From NCBI GenBank assembly GCA_023664705.1, contig JAMPFE010000012.1, positions 43,646 to 74,283 on the forward strand: a stretch of DNA of 30,638 nt, written 5' to 3'. The notes beneath the pieces were generated by a model. It was not told the origin of the DNA. It did no database searches and worked only from the letters and a program-made list of their open reading frames with translations. The translations under genes and the position numbers were made by a program. Numbering within the stretch: position 1 is the first letter of the stretch; each line of letters opens with the position of its first letter. This DNA comes from Lachnospiraceae bacterium. GTDB lineage: Bacteria > Bacillota > Clostridia > Oscillospirales > Ruminococcaceae. Shown piece after piece: positions 13,117-22,129 of the stretch.

Positions 13117-14867
13117 TGATAAAAACGCTCATTAAGTGCGTCCGCGACGCGAAGCTGCCCGCGATACTAACGCCTGTCTTTGTGCTGCTGGAGTCGCTTA
13201 TCGAGGTGTCGATAGCAAGCGTTATGGCGGACCTTATCGACTTCGGCATTACCCCGGGCGATATGAACAACGTTATAAAATACGGGGTAATATTGTTGGT
13301 GCAGACGCTCGGGGCGCTGTTTTTCGGCGCGACGGCGGGCTATACCGCGTCGAGGGCAAGCTCGCGCTTCGCGAGGAACCTCCGCGCGGATATGTACTCG
13401 CGTATACAGGAGTACAGCTTTTCAAATATCGACAAGTTCTCGCCCGCGAGCCTTGTAACGCGTCTTACAACGGACGTTCAGCGCGTGCAGATGTCGTTCC
13501 AGATGATAACGCGCGTCGTGTTCCGCGCGCCCGCAATGCTGATATTCGCGTTTACGTTCGCGTTCCGCACCGACCACAAGCTTTCGCTGATATTCCTTGC
13601 GGTAATACCGTTTCTGGCTATCGTGCTGGCAATTATCATCAAAACCGCGTTCCCGATATTCAACAAGACGTTCGTCGCGTATGACGACCTCAACGAGGTG
13701 GTCGAGGAGAACGTCCACGGCATACGCGTAGTCAAAAACTTCGTGCAGGAGAAGTCCGAGATAAAGAAGTTCCGCGGCGTCTCCGACAGGATATATTCGC
13801 TGTTCACGAAAGCCGAGAAAACCGTCGCGTTCAACGCGCCCGCGATGCAGATATCGGTCTACACCTGTATGCTGCTCATCTCGTGGTTCGGCGCGCAGGC
13901 TATCGTCGCCAGCGGCAACGACGAGCTGCTCGGGCTCACCACGGGCGGGCTTATGTCGATGTTCACCTACACCATGCAGATACTGATGAGCCTTATGATG
14001 CTCTCGATGATATTCGTTATGCTCACGATGTCCAAGGCGAGCGCCGACCGCGTAGCCGAGGTGCTCAACGAGAAGAGCGACATCAACGACGGCGAGCGCA
14101 ACCTCACCGAGGTAAAGGACGGCTCTATCGAATTCAAGGACGTTTCGTTCAAGTACTTCAAGACCGCCGAGAGCAACGCGCTAGACCATATCGATCTGAA
14201 AATAAAGTCGGGCGAGACCGTCGGCATTATCGGGGGCACGGGCTCCTCGAAATCCACGCTCGTTTCGATGATACCGCGCCTTTACGACGTTTCCGAGGGA
14301 GAGGTGCTCGTCGGCGGCGAGGACGTCCGCGACTACAATATAGAGGCGCTGCGAACCGACGTTGCAATGGTGCTCCAGAAGAACGTACTGTTCAGCGGCA
14401 CCATCTACGAGAACGTCCGCTGGGGCGACGAAAACGCCACCGACGAGGAGGTCCAAAAGGTCTGCCGACTCGCATGCGCGGACGATTTCATACAGTCGTT
14501 CCCTAAGGGATACGACACCTATATCGAGCAGGGCGGCACCAACGTCTCGGGCGGTCAGAAGCAGAGACTTTGCATCGCGAGGGCGCTGCTGAAAAAGCCG
14601 AAGATACTTATCCTCGACGATTCCACCTCGGCTGTCGACACCAAGACGGACGCCATGATACGCAAGGCATTCCGCGAGGAGATACCGAACACCACCAAGA
14701 TAATCATCGCGCAGCGCGTTTCGTCGGTGTGCGACGCGGATAAGATAATCATTCTCGACAACGGCAGAATAGCCGAGTGCGGCACTCACGACGAGCTGTA
14801 CGCGAACAGCGACATTTACCGTGAAATTTACGATTCTCAGACGAAGGGGGCGGAAGAAGATGAGTGA
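13116..14867 (+). CDS. ABC exporter half-transporter, degenerate-site subunit
   Basis: A 583-residue type IV ABC exporter: an N-terminal six-helix membrane domain (about 15-310) followed by one ATPase domain. Walker A is GGTGSSKST (about 373-381), with serine in place of the last glycine, a variant common in this subfamily. The signature is VSGGQ, and Walker B is ILILDDS with Asp502 where the catalytic glutamate normally stands. That substitution marks the non-hydrolysing NBD of heterodimeric exporters such as TM287/288, BmrCD or LmrCD. The gene overlaps both neighbours and pairs with the next gene, whose catalytic glutamate is intact. Drug or peptide export is inferred from the family and the MarR context; the substrate is unknown. 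Confidence 0.92.
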   Translation: MIKTLIKCVRDAKLPAILTPVFVLLESLIEVSIASVMADLIDFGITPGDMNNVIKYGVILLVQTLGALFFGATAGYTASRASSRFARNLRADMYSRIQEYSFSNIDKFSPASLVTRLTTDVQRVQMSFQMITRVVFRAPAMLIFAFTFAFRTDHKLSLIFLAVIPFLAIVLAIIIKTAFPIFNKTFVAYDDLNEVVEENVHGIRVVKNFVQEKSEIKKFRGVSDRIYSLFTKAEKTVAFNAPAMQISVYTCMLLISWFGAQAIVASGNDELLGLTTGGLMSMFTYTMQILMSLMMLSMIFVMLTMSKASADRVAEVLNEKSDINDGERNLTEVKDGSIEFKDVSFKYFKTAESNALDHIDLKIKSGETVGIIGGTGSSKSTLVSMIPRLYDVSEGEVLVGGEDVRDYNIEALRTDVAMVLQKNVLFSGTIYENVRWGDENATDEEVQKVCRLACADDFIQSFPKGYDTYIEQGGTNVSGGQKQRLCIARALLKKPKILILDDSTSAVDTKTDAMIRKAFREEIPNTTKIIIAQRVSSVCDADKIIILDNGRIAECGTHDELYANSDIYREIYDSQTKGAEEDE

Positions 14868-16824
14868 CAATATCAACGAAAACAAGAACGGTCAGCAGCC
14901 GCCCCGCGCACCGGGGAGACCTCCGAGGGGCGCGCGTGTTCCCATGAAGTTCGACAAGAAAACGATAAAGCGCGTGATGTCGTATATGAAGCCGTACACC
15001 CCGCAGCTTATCCTTGTGTTTATCTGCATACTCGTCACGGTGGCGGCGTCGGTTTCGTCGTCAATGTTCCTCGGAACACTTATCGACGACTACATCATGC
15101 CGCTTATCGGCGCGGAGAACCCCGATTACGGCAGCCTTCTGGGAATGCTCGCAAGAATGGCGCTGCTGTTCTTGGCGGGAGCCTTGAGCGCACTGTTCTA
15201 CAGCCGCATTATGGCGGTCGTGTCGCAGGGCGTGCTGAAAAAGATACGCGACGAGATGTTCACGCATATGCAGTCGCTGCCGATAAACTACTTCGACACG
15301 CACACCCACGGCGATATAATGAGCTTTTACACCAACGACGCGGACGCCATGCAGCAGATGCTCTCGCAGGCTATCCCGCAGGTCATGAACTCGGGCATCA
15401 CTATAATCGCGGTGTTCTGCTCCATGCTGTCGCTGTCGGTATGGCTCACGCTTACGGTCGTGGTATTTCTGGCGCTCATACTGTTCGTCACCGCGAAGAT
15501 AGCGGGCAGATCGGGCAAGTACTTTATAGCGATGCAGCACTCCACGGCGAATATAAACGGCTATATCGAGGAAATGATAAACGGTCAGCGCGTCGTAAAG
15601 ATGTTCTGCCGCGAGGAAAAAGCCAAGGAGGCTTTCGGCGTAAAGAACGTCGACCTCTGCGAGAACACCTGCAAGGCGAACGCCTACGCGAATATCCTCA
15701 TGCCGATAAACAACTGCCTCGGATATTTCCTGTATGTAATTCTGGCGATAATCGGCGGAGCGCTCGCCATAAACGCCGTGCCGAACGTCGCCTGCTTTGC
15801 CGTGAACGTCCTCACGCTCGGCAATATCGCCTCGTTCCTGCAGCTCTCGAGGAGCTTTACGGGACCTATCGGGCAGGTCTCCCAGCAGCTGAACTCCGTC
15901 GCCATGGCAATGGCGGGCGCGGAGCGTATCTTCTCGCTGCTTGACGCGAAGCCCGAGGTCGACGACGGCTACGTAACGCTCGTAAACGCAAAGCGCGAAA
16001 ACGGCGAGCTCGTCGAGACCGAGGAGCGCACGGGTCTTTGGGCGTGGAAACACCCGCACACCGCGGACGGCTCCGTGACGTACACCGAGCTTAAGGGTGA
16101 CATCATCCTCGACGACGTGGATTTCGGCTACGTCCCCGAAAAGATAGTGCTCCACAACATCGACATCTACGCCGAGCCGGGGCAGAAGGTCGCGTTCGTC
16201 GGCGCGACGGGCGCGGGCAAGACCACCATCACCAACCTCATCAACCGCTTCTACGACATTGCCGACGGCAAGATACGCTACGACGGAATCAACATCAACA
16301 AGATAAAGAAGGACGATCTGCGGCGTTCGCTGGGCGTCGTTCTGCAGGACGTCAACCTGTTCACGGGGACGGTCATGGACAATCTCCGCTTCGGAAAGCC
16401 GAACGCCACCGACGAGGAATGTATCGCGGCGGCAAAGCTCGCGAACGCGGACGGTTTTATCCGAATGCTCCCCGACGGCTATAGCACCGTGCTTACGGGC
16501 GGCGGCAGCGGGCTCTCGCAGGGGCAGCGGCAGCTTATCTCGATAGCGCGCGCGGCGGTAGCCGACCCGCCCGTTATGATACTCGACGAGGCTACGAGCT
16601 CGATAGATACGCGCACGGAGGCGATAGTGCAGGCGGGCATGGACGCGCTCATGAAAGGGCGCACGGTGTTCGTTATTGCGCACAGGCTCTCGACAGTCAA
16701 GAACTCCGACGTTATTATGGTTCTCGAGCAGGGGCGCATCATCGAGCGCGGCTCGCACGAAAAGCTCATTGCCGAAAAAGGGCAGTATTACAGGCTTTAC
16801 ACGGGCGCGTTCGAGCTTGAGTAA
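14860..16824 (+). CDS. ABC exporter half-transporter, catalytic subunit
   Basis: A 654-residue partner of the preceding exporter. A 40-residue cytoplasmic N-terminus rich in proline and basic residues precedes six membrane helices and an ATPase domain with canonical Walker A (GATGAGKTT), signature LSQGQ, and Walker B ILDEATS with catalytic Glu577. Between the membrane and ATPase domains is an insertion of about 35 residues (with WAWKHPH), seen in Bacillota exporters of this kind. The start at MSDNINENK overlaps the end of the upstream gene (ATGAGTGA); an earlier in-frame ATG lies deep in that gene and lacks a ribosome site. The two proteins should assemble as an asymmetric heterodimer. Confidence 0.93.
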   Translation: MSDNINENKNGQQPPRAPGRPPRGARVPMKFDKKTIKRVMSYMKPYTPQLILVFICILVTVAASVSSSMFLGTLIDDYIMPLIGAENPDYGSLLGMLARMALLFLAGALSALFYSRIMAVVSQGVLKKIRDEMFTHMQSLPINYFDTHTHGDIMSFYTNDADAMQQMLSQAIPQVMNSGITIIAVFCSMLSLSVWLTLTVVVFLALILFVTAKIAGRSGKYFIAMQHSTANINGYIEEMINGQRVVKMFCREEKAKEAFGVKNVDLCENTCKANAYANILMPINNCLGYFLYVILAIIGGALAINAVPNVACFAVNVLTLGNIASFLQLSRSFTGPIGQVSQQLNSVAMAMAGAERIFSLLDAKPEVDDGYVTLVNAKRENGELVETEERTGLWAWKHPHTADGSVTYTELKGDIILDDVDFGYVPEKIVLHNIDIYAEPGQKVAFVGATGAGKTTITNLINRFYDIADGKIRYDGININKIKKDDLRRSLGVVLQDVNLFTGTVMDNLRFGKPNATDEECIAAAKLANADGFIRMLPDGYSTVLTGGGSGLSQGQRQLISIARAAVADPPVMILDEATSSIDTRTEAIVQAGMDALMKGRTVFVIAHRLSTVKNSDVIMVLEQGRIIERGSHEKLIAEKGQYYRLYTGAFELE

Positions 16825-16856
16825 CGTCTTGACAGAAGAAATATCGGCGATAGGAA

Positions 16857-16886
16857 CGGCTCTGTTATCGGCAAAGATAACGGAGC
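16857..16886 (+). repeat. Hairpin after exporter operon
   Basis: GGCTCTGTTATC and GATAACGGAGCC pair around GGCAAA with one mismatch. No U-run follows, so it may be a weak or rho-assisted terminator, or an mRNA 3' stabiliser. Only the next genes' regulatory box lies between it and bceA. Confidence 0.6.
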
Positions 16887-16935
16887 CGCTGCTTTCGTCG
16901 GCGAGCTTTGCGGCGTCCTTCGGGGCGCGGTAATC

Positions 16936-16960
16936 TTACAAAAATGTAAGAAAAATGTAA
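16936..16960 (+). promoter_or_regulatory. BceR-type response regulator box
   Basis: TTACA-AAAA-TGTAA (16936-16949) matches exactly the TNACA-N4-TGTAA motif known for BceR/PsdR/YxdJ-like regulators. An additional TGTAA half-site follows at 16956-16960. It lies about 45 bases upstream of the -10 box of the bceAB-like operon, the normal activator position. Confidence 0.8.
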
Positions 16961-16990
16961 GACAATTCGATAGCGAAAATTTTTCTCCCG

Positions 16991-16999
16991 TGCTATAAT
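16991..16999 (+). promoter_or_regulatory. Extended -10 promoter of bceAB-like operon
   Basis: TGCTATAAT is a TGn-extended -10 box. No good -35 is present at 17 bases, as expected for an activator-dependent promoter. The leader before the start codon is about 80 bases. Confidence 0.7.
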
Positions 17000-17084
17000 A
17001 GATACAGAGAACAGAGCGGAGGGTCAATCAAAGCCGCATACACACGCCCTCCCCTGCTCTCTCATTAAATAAGGAGACAGGATT

Positions 17085-17852
17085 ATGGCACTGCTTGAAG
17101 TTAACAATATCAAAAAAACATATGTTCAGCGGTTCGGCGGCAACAGGGTCGAGGCGCTGAAGAACGTTTCGTTCGCCGCGGAGGAGGACGAATTTATCGC
17201 GATAATGGGGGAAAGCGGGTCGGGTAAGACTACGCTGCTGAATATCCTCGCGGCGCTTGACAAGCCCACCGCGGGGAGCGTCGTTCTCGACGGGCGCGAC
17301 CTCGCCAAGATAAAGGAGAGCGAGATGGCGGCGTTTCGGCGCGACAATCTCGGGTTCGTGTTTCAGGAGTTCAACCTGCTGGACACGTTTTCGGTGAGGG
17401 ACAACGTGCTGCTGCCGCTGGTGCTGCGCGGACTGAAGCACGGCGATATGGAGGAGAAGCTGATGCCCGTGGCGAAAGCGCTCGGAATCCATACGCTGCT
17501 TACGAAGTTCCCGTATGAGATCTCTGGAGGGCAAAAGCAGAGGACGGCCGTTGCGCGGGCTATCATTACCGAGCCGAAGATACTGCTCGCCGACGAGCCT
17601 ACGGGGGCGCTCGACTCCAAGTCGAGCGACGAGCTGCTGAGGCTGTTCGCGGAGATAAACGCGCACGGGCAGGCTGTGCTTATGGTGACGCACTCCGTGA
17701 AAGCGGCTTCCCACGCGCGGAGAGTGCTGTTTATACGGGACGGCAGCGTGTTCCACCAAATTTATAAGGGCGACTGTACTACGGATCAGATGTACAGAAA
17801 AATATCCGACGCGCTGACTTTAATGGCTTCGGGCGGGGGTGAGGACGAATGA
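17085..17852 (+). CDS. BceA-like ABC transporter ATP-binding protein
   Basis: A 255-residue ATPase with Walker A GESGSGKTT (about residues 43-51), Q-loop FQEFNLLD, signature ISGGQKQR, and Walker B ILLADEPTGALD. The FNLLDTFSVRDNV run and the following 680-residue FtsX-like permease identify the BceA/YxdL branch of the peptide-antibiotic resistance family. In Bce systems the complex frees lipid II-cycle intermediates from bacitracin or lantibiotics and signals to a sensor kinase. Start is supported by AAGGAGA. Its stop overlaps the permease start (ATGA). No bceR or bceS gene is visible in the window, though a BceR-type box precedes the gene. Confidence 0.92.
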   Translation: MALLEVNNIKKTYVQRFGGNRVEALKNVSFAAEEDEFIAIMGESGSGKTTLLNILAALDKPTAGSVVLDGRDLAKIKESEMAAFRRDNLGFVFQEFNLLDTFSVRDNVLLPLVLRGLKHGDMEEKLMPVAKALGIHTLLTKFPYEISGGQKQRTAVARAIITEPKILLADEPTGALDSKSSDELLRLFAEINAHGQAVLMVTHSVKAASHARRVLFIRDGSVFHQIYKGDCTTDQMYRKISDALTLMASGGGEDE

Positions 17853-19897
17853 CTTCTCTTTACTCGCGGCTCGCGGCGACGGGCATACGAAAGAACGGGC
17901 GCGCCTACGCGCCTTATATCCTCACGTCGGCGCTTATGGTGATGATTTTCTACATTATCAGCTTCCTCGGGAACAATCATCTGCTGGAGACCATGGAGGG
18001 CGCGGGCGGAAACGGAATGAAGGACATTCTGGCTATCGGAACGGTCATTATGGCTATATTCTCGGCGATATTCCTGTTCTACACCAACTCTTTCCTCATC
18101 AAACGGCGCAAGAAGGAATTCGGGCTGTACAATATTCTGGGGCTCGGGAAGCGGCAGATAGCGCGTATTCTCATTTGGGAGACGCTGCTGGTGTACGGTA
18201 TTTCCATTGTGGCGGGGCTCGGGTTCGGGATATTGTTCTCGAAGCTGGCGGAGATGCTGGCGATGCGTATGCTTGCCGAAAAGCTGGTGTATGAGTTTTC
18301 CGTGCATATACCGTCCGTTATCGCGGCGGTGATATGGTTCGCTATCGTGTTCGCGGTCATTCTGATGAACTCGCTGCGGCAGCTGTTTTTCTCGCGCCCG
18401 ATAGAGCTGCTGCGCTCGGAGAACGTCGGCGAAAAGCCGCCCCGCACGAATATCCCTGCGGCGGCTCTGGGGCTGATACTGCTGAGTATCGCGTACTACA
18501 TGGCGGTGTCGATAAAGGAGCCGAGCGCGGCGCTGGCGGCGTTTATGCTGGCGGTCATTATGGTCATTCTCGCGACGTATCTGCTGTTTATCGCGGGGAG
18601 CGTCGTGATGTGCAGAATATTGCAGAAAAACAAGGCTTACTACTACCAAACAAATCACTTCGTTTCCGTTTCGCAGATGGCTTACCGTATGCGGCGCAAC
18701 GGGGCGGGCTTGGCTTCGATATGCATACTTTCGACAATGGTGCTGGTGACTATCTCGTCCACCTCGTCGCTGTTTATCGGGATAAACGGCATGGTAGAGC
18801 GGCTCTATCCCTACGACATCATAACGGAGACCCTGTGCTGGGAGGATATTGACGATTTCGACACCTACCGCGACACTATCCGAACCTCGCTGGAGGAGCA
18901 GGGCTACGAGGGCGCGCCGTATAACGAGCGTATCACTCACAGGATGGACTTCGGGGGGCTTATGGCGCGGAAATATATGGGGATACCCGTGCCCGAGTGG
19001 TATGAGGAGGACCTCGAATATTATGTCGACGGGGAGTTTTACGTTGCCGACGAGAACGAGGAGATACGGGAGCTCGGCGTAACGCTCGGGGAGCGCGACA
19101 TTCTGGTCTACGAGCCCGCGACCGATTTCGTGAAGCACGTCGGCACGATAACTATCGGGGAGCTCGGGGAGTTCAACCTTATCCCGATAGAGCAAGAGCT
19201 TGAGTACCGCGCGGACGAGACCTTCTCGAAAAACGTGGTCACGGTGGACTTCTTCGTTAAGGACGCGTCGGTGATGAACGAGATCTTCAAGTATCATCAG
19301 CAGTTTGACGATATAATTAACTATCCGTATGTCGCATACGATTTCGACCTGCGCGACGGGAACAGCGAGCTTGTAGAGGCGGAGGAGGCGCGGCGGACGC
19401 TGGAGGAGACGCTGTACGCGTTCAGGGGCGAGGAGACGATAAACGCGTCGATAATGGTTGCTACGCGCGCCACTCTCCGCGACGAATATTACGGCATTTA
19501 CAGCGGGCTGTTCTTCCTCGGGATTATTATGGGCGGCGTGTTTATACTGTCGGCGGTGCTGATAATGTACTACAAGCAGATAAGCGAGGGCTTCGAGGAC
19601 GCGGCACGGTTTGAGATACTGCAAAAGGTCGGTATGAGCAGGGACGAGGTCAAGTCCGCTATCAAATCGCAGGTCATCATCGTGTTCTTTTTGCCGCTCG
19701 CGGCGGCGGGGCTTCATATGGCGTTCGCGTTCCCGATACTGTCGAGGCTTCTGAAGCTCTTCAATATGAGCGATACGGGGCTGTTCGCGATAATGACGGC
19801 GGCGAGCTTTATCGTGTTCGCGCTGATGTACGTGCTGTTCTACAAGGTCACTTCAAAGAGCTACCTTAATATCGTGAGCGGAAAGGCGGGCAGATGA
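17849..19897 (+). CDS. BceB-like ABC transporter permease
   Basis: A 682-residue FtsX-family permease. By eye there are about ten membrane helices: one near residue 30, three between about 60 and 180, two between about 205 and 260, one near 285-305, and three in the last 150 residues. Between helices 7 and 8 lies a hydrophilic domain of about 230 residues (from GMVERLYPYDI to about 540), the hallmark extracellular domain of BceB that senses peptide antibiotics. Length is normal for the family. It forms a complex with the overlapping upstream ATPase. The next gene begins with a GTG just four bases after its stop, so the operon continues. Confidence 0.9.
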   Translation: MTSLYSRLAATGIRKNGRAYAPYILTSALMVMIFYIISFLGNNHLLETMEGAGGNGMKDILAIGTVIMAIFSAIFLFYTNSFLIKRRKKEFGLYNILGLGKRQIARILIWETLLVYGISIVAGLGFGILFSKLAEMLAMRMLAEKLVYEFSVHIPSVIAAVIWFAIVFAVILMNSLRQLFFSRPIELLRSENVGEKPPRTNIPAAALGLILLSIAYYMAVSIKEPSAALAAFMLAVIMVILATYLLFIAGSVVMCRILQKNKAYYYQTNHFVSVSQMAYRMRRNGAGLASICILSTMVLVTISSTSSLFIGINGMVERLYPYDIITETLCWEDIDDFDTYRDTIRTSLEEQGYEGAPYNERITHRMDFGGLMARKYMGIPVPEWYEEDLEYYVDGEFYVADENEEIRELGVTLGERDILVYEPATDFVKHVGTITIGELGEFNLIPIEQELEYRADETFSKNVVTVDFFVKDASVMNEIFKYHQQFDDIINYPYVAYDFDLRDGNSELVEAEEARRTLEETLYAFRGEETINASIMVATRATLRDEYYGIYSGLFFLGIIMGGVFILSAVLIMYYKQISEGFEDAARFEILQKVGMSRDEVKSAIKSQVIIVFFLPLAAAGLHMAFAFPILSRLLKLFNMSDTGLFAIMTAASFIVFALMYVLFYKVTSKSYLNIVSGKAGR

Positions 19898-19900
19898 GCT

Positions 19901-20620
19901 GTGAGGACTAAAATAATCGCGGCGGCGGTCGGGGCGGTCCTCATCGTTTTTGCGGCGGCGGCGCTCGTGATGCGCGGAAAGGGCGCCGACGAGCGGTACG
20001 TGCTCGAGAGCTGGTTCTTCGAGGGGGATCTCGGCGAGTTCCGCGCGGATATGCTGAGGTGGTACGGGTCGGTCGAGCGCGGGGGCGACGTAATGCTCTT
20101 TAACGAGACGGTCTACGATAGGGAGATACTTGACGTGTGGCGCGCGAACGGCGTTTACGAGAACGTTCCCGGGGAGGAGTTTACGTATATCGCGGCGTCG
20201 CCGGCGTATCTCGCGGAGGCGGGCGTGAGGCCGCTCGACGGGAGCGTTGACGCGGCTTGGGAGGGCGTAAGGCTGTATTTGCTGCCGAATACGCTTGAAG
20301 AAAGCGCCGCCGAACGGCTGCGGGCGTTCCTCGCCGAGGACGCTCTGAAAAACGCGGAGCGCGGCGGCATATCAAACGGCTTTACGGAGCGGAGGGAGAC
20401 GGCGTTTCTCGAATACGCGCCCGAAAACGGCGGGGCGGCTGTGTACTATGTCTGCACCACGGAAAATATGACCTCGTTTGAGAGCGAGAGCCTTATCGCC
20501 ACAGGCGGGGACAGTTATATCATGCTGAAGGACGGGGGCGTTCTCGACAGCTTGAAAACGGAGCCCGTGTTTGTGAAATACAAGCTGAAATTCGCGAAGG
20601 AAAGCGATATTCGCGGTTGA
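19901..20620 (+). CDS. Membrane-anchored extracytoplasmic protein in bce operon
   Basis: A 239-residue protein with a GTG start right after the permease stop. An N-terminal hydrophobic helix (IIAAAVGAVLIVFAAAALVM, preceded by MRTK) is a signal anchor without a lipobox cysteine. The remaining roughly 210 residues are exported. The pattern FTYIAASPAYL ... VRLYLLPNTLEE vaguely resembles the extracytoplasmic part of DUF1430 bacteriocin-associated membrane proteins, but this is tentative. It contains only one cysteine. Its position between BceB and a cell-wall glycosyltransferase suggests a role at the outer face in peptide-antibiotic sensing or protection. The ribosome site is weak, so translation is probably coupled to the permease gene. 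Confidence 0.7.
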   Translation: MRTKIIAAAVGAVLIVFAAAALVMRGKGADERYVLESWFFEGDLGEFRADMLRWYGSVERGGDVMLFNETVYDREILDVWRANGVYENVPGEEFTYIAASPAYLAEAGVRPLDGSVDAAWEGVRLYLLPNTLEESAAERLRAFLAEDALKNAERGGISNGFTERRETAFLEYAPENGGAAVYYVCTTENMTSFESESLIATGGDSYIMLKDGGVLDSLKTEPVFVKYKLKFAKESDIRG

Positions 20621-20640
20621 TTTGAACGGGGGGACGAAAA

Positions 20641-20820
20641 ATGAAGAAGAGGCTTGAAAAGGCTGCGCATAAAACTTTCGGTATAATTCTGGCTGCCGCG
20701 GCTATACCCGCTGTAATCGCATTCGTTATCGTATGGTTCGCCGCGAGAATGGGCGGAAAGGCTGCGGGGCTGATAGCGAGGGGTAATCATGAGGAAGAAA
20801 ATTATAAGGGTGATTTTTAG
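20641..20820 (+). CDS. 59-aa single-pass membrane peptide
   Basis: A GGGGG site precedes an ATG opening a 59-codon frame. The peptide has a basic start (MKKRLEKAAHK), a hydrophobic helix (FGIILAAAAIPAVIAFVIVW), a glycine-rich short segment, and a polar end. The frame overlaps the following glycosyltransferase gene by 32 bases, consistent with translational coupling. I do not recognise a family. Being between the exported protein and the GT51 enzyme, it may be an accessory subunit of the same membrane complex. Confidence 0.65.
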   Translation: MKKRLEKAAHKTFGIILAAAAIPAVIAFVIVWFAARMGGKAAGLIARGNHEEENYKGDF

Positions 20821-21499
20821 CGTCGTCGGCGCTCTCGCCGCGCTTTGTATCGCGTTTGTCGGGTATTTCGCGGCGAGGGGAGCGCTGATGTGGGGCAAGG
20901 CAAAGGAGGAAAAGCCGCTTGACGCGCTTGTCGCGGAGCTGCGCGGCAGAGAGGGGTTCGCGGAGTTTTCCGAGCTGCCCGAGTTCTACATAGACGCGGT
21001 CATTTCCGTTGAGGACAGGAAATTTGAGACACACGGCGGCATTAACCCCAAGTCGATAGCGCGGGCGCTGCTGTACGACATTAAAACGCTGTCGTTCGAG
21101 CAGGGCGGCTCTACGATAACGCAGCAGCTTGCAAAGAACCTTTGGTTCACGCAGGAGAAGAAGCTTGAACGGAAGTTCGCGGAGGTGTACGCGGCGTTTG
21201 AGCTTGAAAAAGCGCTCTCGAAGGACGAGATTTTCGAGCTGTACGTCAATACCATTTACTTCGGGAGCGGCTTCTACGGCATCACAGAGGCGGCACGGGG
21301 CTACTTCGGCAAGACCCCGGGCGAGCTTTCGGAGTATGAATGCGCGATGCTCGCGGGGCTGCCGAACGCGCCCTCGGCGTACTCTCCCGACGAGTCGCCC
21401 GAGCTTGCCGTGCAGCGGTTGGAGCTCGTGCTCGACAGCATGCGCGATAACGGCGTTATCTCCGAGGATAAGGCAAGGGAGGTTCTGGCGGCGGCTTAG
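20789..21499 (+). CDS. mtgA: Monofunctional peptidoglycan glycosyltransferase (GT51)
   Basis: A 236-residue enzyme with one N-terminal membrane helix (about 7-27) and a GT51 domain. Motif 1 SVEDRKFETHGG includes catalytic Glu75. Motif 2 is GGSTITQQLAKNL at 107-118, motif 3 RKFAEVYAAFELE has a second conserved Glu near 132, and ELYVNTIYFGSGFYGI is motif 4. There is no transpeptidase domain, so it is monofunctional like MtgA. It polymerises lipid II into glycan strands at the outer membrane face. It is the last gene of the bceAB-like operon, an unusual but sensible place because Bce targets bind lipid II-cycle intermediates. Co-induction would support wall synthesis during antibiotic attack. 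Confidence 0.9.
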   Translation: MRKKIIRVIFSVVGALAALCIAFVGYFAARGALMWGKAKEEKPLDALVAELRGREGFAEFSELPEFYIDAVISVEDRKFETHGGINPKSIARALLYDIKTLSFEQGGSTITQQLAKNLWFTQEKKLERKFAEVYAAFELEKALSKDEIFELYVNTIYFGSGFYGITEAARGYFGKTPGELSEYECAMLAGLPNAPSAYSPDESPELAVQRLELVLDSMRDNGVISEDKAREVLAAA

Positions 21500-21525
21500 A
21501 ATGCCTTTCAATGCACTTAAAAAAA

Positions 21526-21557
21526 TGTAACTTTTCGCTTTGTTTTTAAACTATATG
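21526..21557 (+). promoter_or_regulatory. ECF-type autoregulated promoter
   Basis: ATGTAACTTTT contains the AAC core of an ECF -35 element, and CTATATG lies 19 bases further on. It is just upstream of the sigma factor gene, and ECF genes usually drive themselves. Sigma-A elements are not evident. Confidence 0.55.
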
Positions 21558-21577
21558 GGTGAAAGGGGGCATTAAAT

Positions 21578-22129
21578 TTGGACGACAACCAGATAATCGA
21601 GCTGTTTTTCGAGCGCTCCGAGCGGGCGGTCGCGGAGCTCAGCGGCAAGTACGGGCGGCTTTGCAATGCCGTTTCCTACAATATCCTGCAAAGCAGAGAG
21701 GATGCGGAGGAATGCGTAAACGACGCGTATTTCACCATATGGAACAAGATACCGCCCGAGCGTCCGAGCTCGCTTGCCGCGTTTGTCTGCATGATAGTGA
21801 GGAACGTTTCGCTCAACAGGTTCAAGTACAACAAGGCGCAGAAGCGCGGCTATGCTGTGTGTCTCGACGAGCTTGAGGAGTGCGTTTCGGGCGCGGACAG
21901 CCCCGAGGAGCGCTTTGAGACGAAAGAGCTTGCGGGGTACATCGACGAGTTCCTCGATACGCTCGATGACAAGAGCCACGCGGTCTTTGTGCGCAGATAT
22001 TGGTTCGGCGACAATTTCTCCCGTATCGGAGAGCTTATCGGCGCAAGCGAGGGCGCGGTAAAGGTAAGGCTGACGAGGCTCAGAAAGAAGCTGCGGGATT
22101 TCTTGAGTGCGAAAGGAGTAACGTTATGA
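21578..22129 (+). CDS. ECF-type RNA polymerase sigma factor
   Basis: A 183-residue sigma-70 family protein. Region 2 spans about residues 15-85, with EDAEECVNDAYFTIWNKIPP as the core-binding/-10 part and AFVCMIVRNVSLNRFKYNKA after it. Region 4 is near 130-178, with DDKSHAVFVRRYWFGDNFS, IGELIGASEGAVKVRLTRLR as helix-turn-helix. The start is TTG with GAAAGGGGG at good spacing. Its stop overlaps the next start (ATGA), and the next product has a short cytoplasmic part plus a membrane helix, the usual arrangement for an anti-sigma. It probably controls an envelope stress response including its own operon. Confidence 0.92.
   Translation: MDDNQIIELFFERSERAVAELSGKYGRLCNAVSYNILQSREDAEECVNDAYFTIWNKIPPERPSSLAAFVCMIVRNVSLNRFKYNKAQKRGYAVCLDELEECVSGADSPEERFETKELAGYIDEFLDTLDDKSHAVFVRRYWFGDNFSRIGELIGASEGAVKVRLTRLRKKLRDFLSAKGVTL

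Noticed and set aside
15061..16758. 565-codon minus-strand frame opposite the ABC exporter
   Set aside because: Antisense shadow of a gene with intact ABC motifs; composition is unnaturally rich in Arg, His and Val.
17786..19717. 643-codon minus-strand frame opposite the BceB gene
   Set aside because: Antisense shadow; product is Arg/His-rich low-complexity and lacks a ribosome site.
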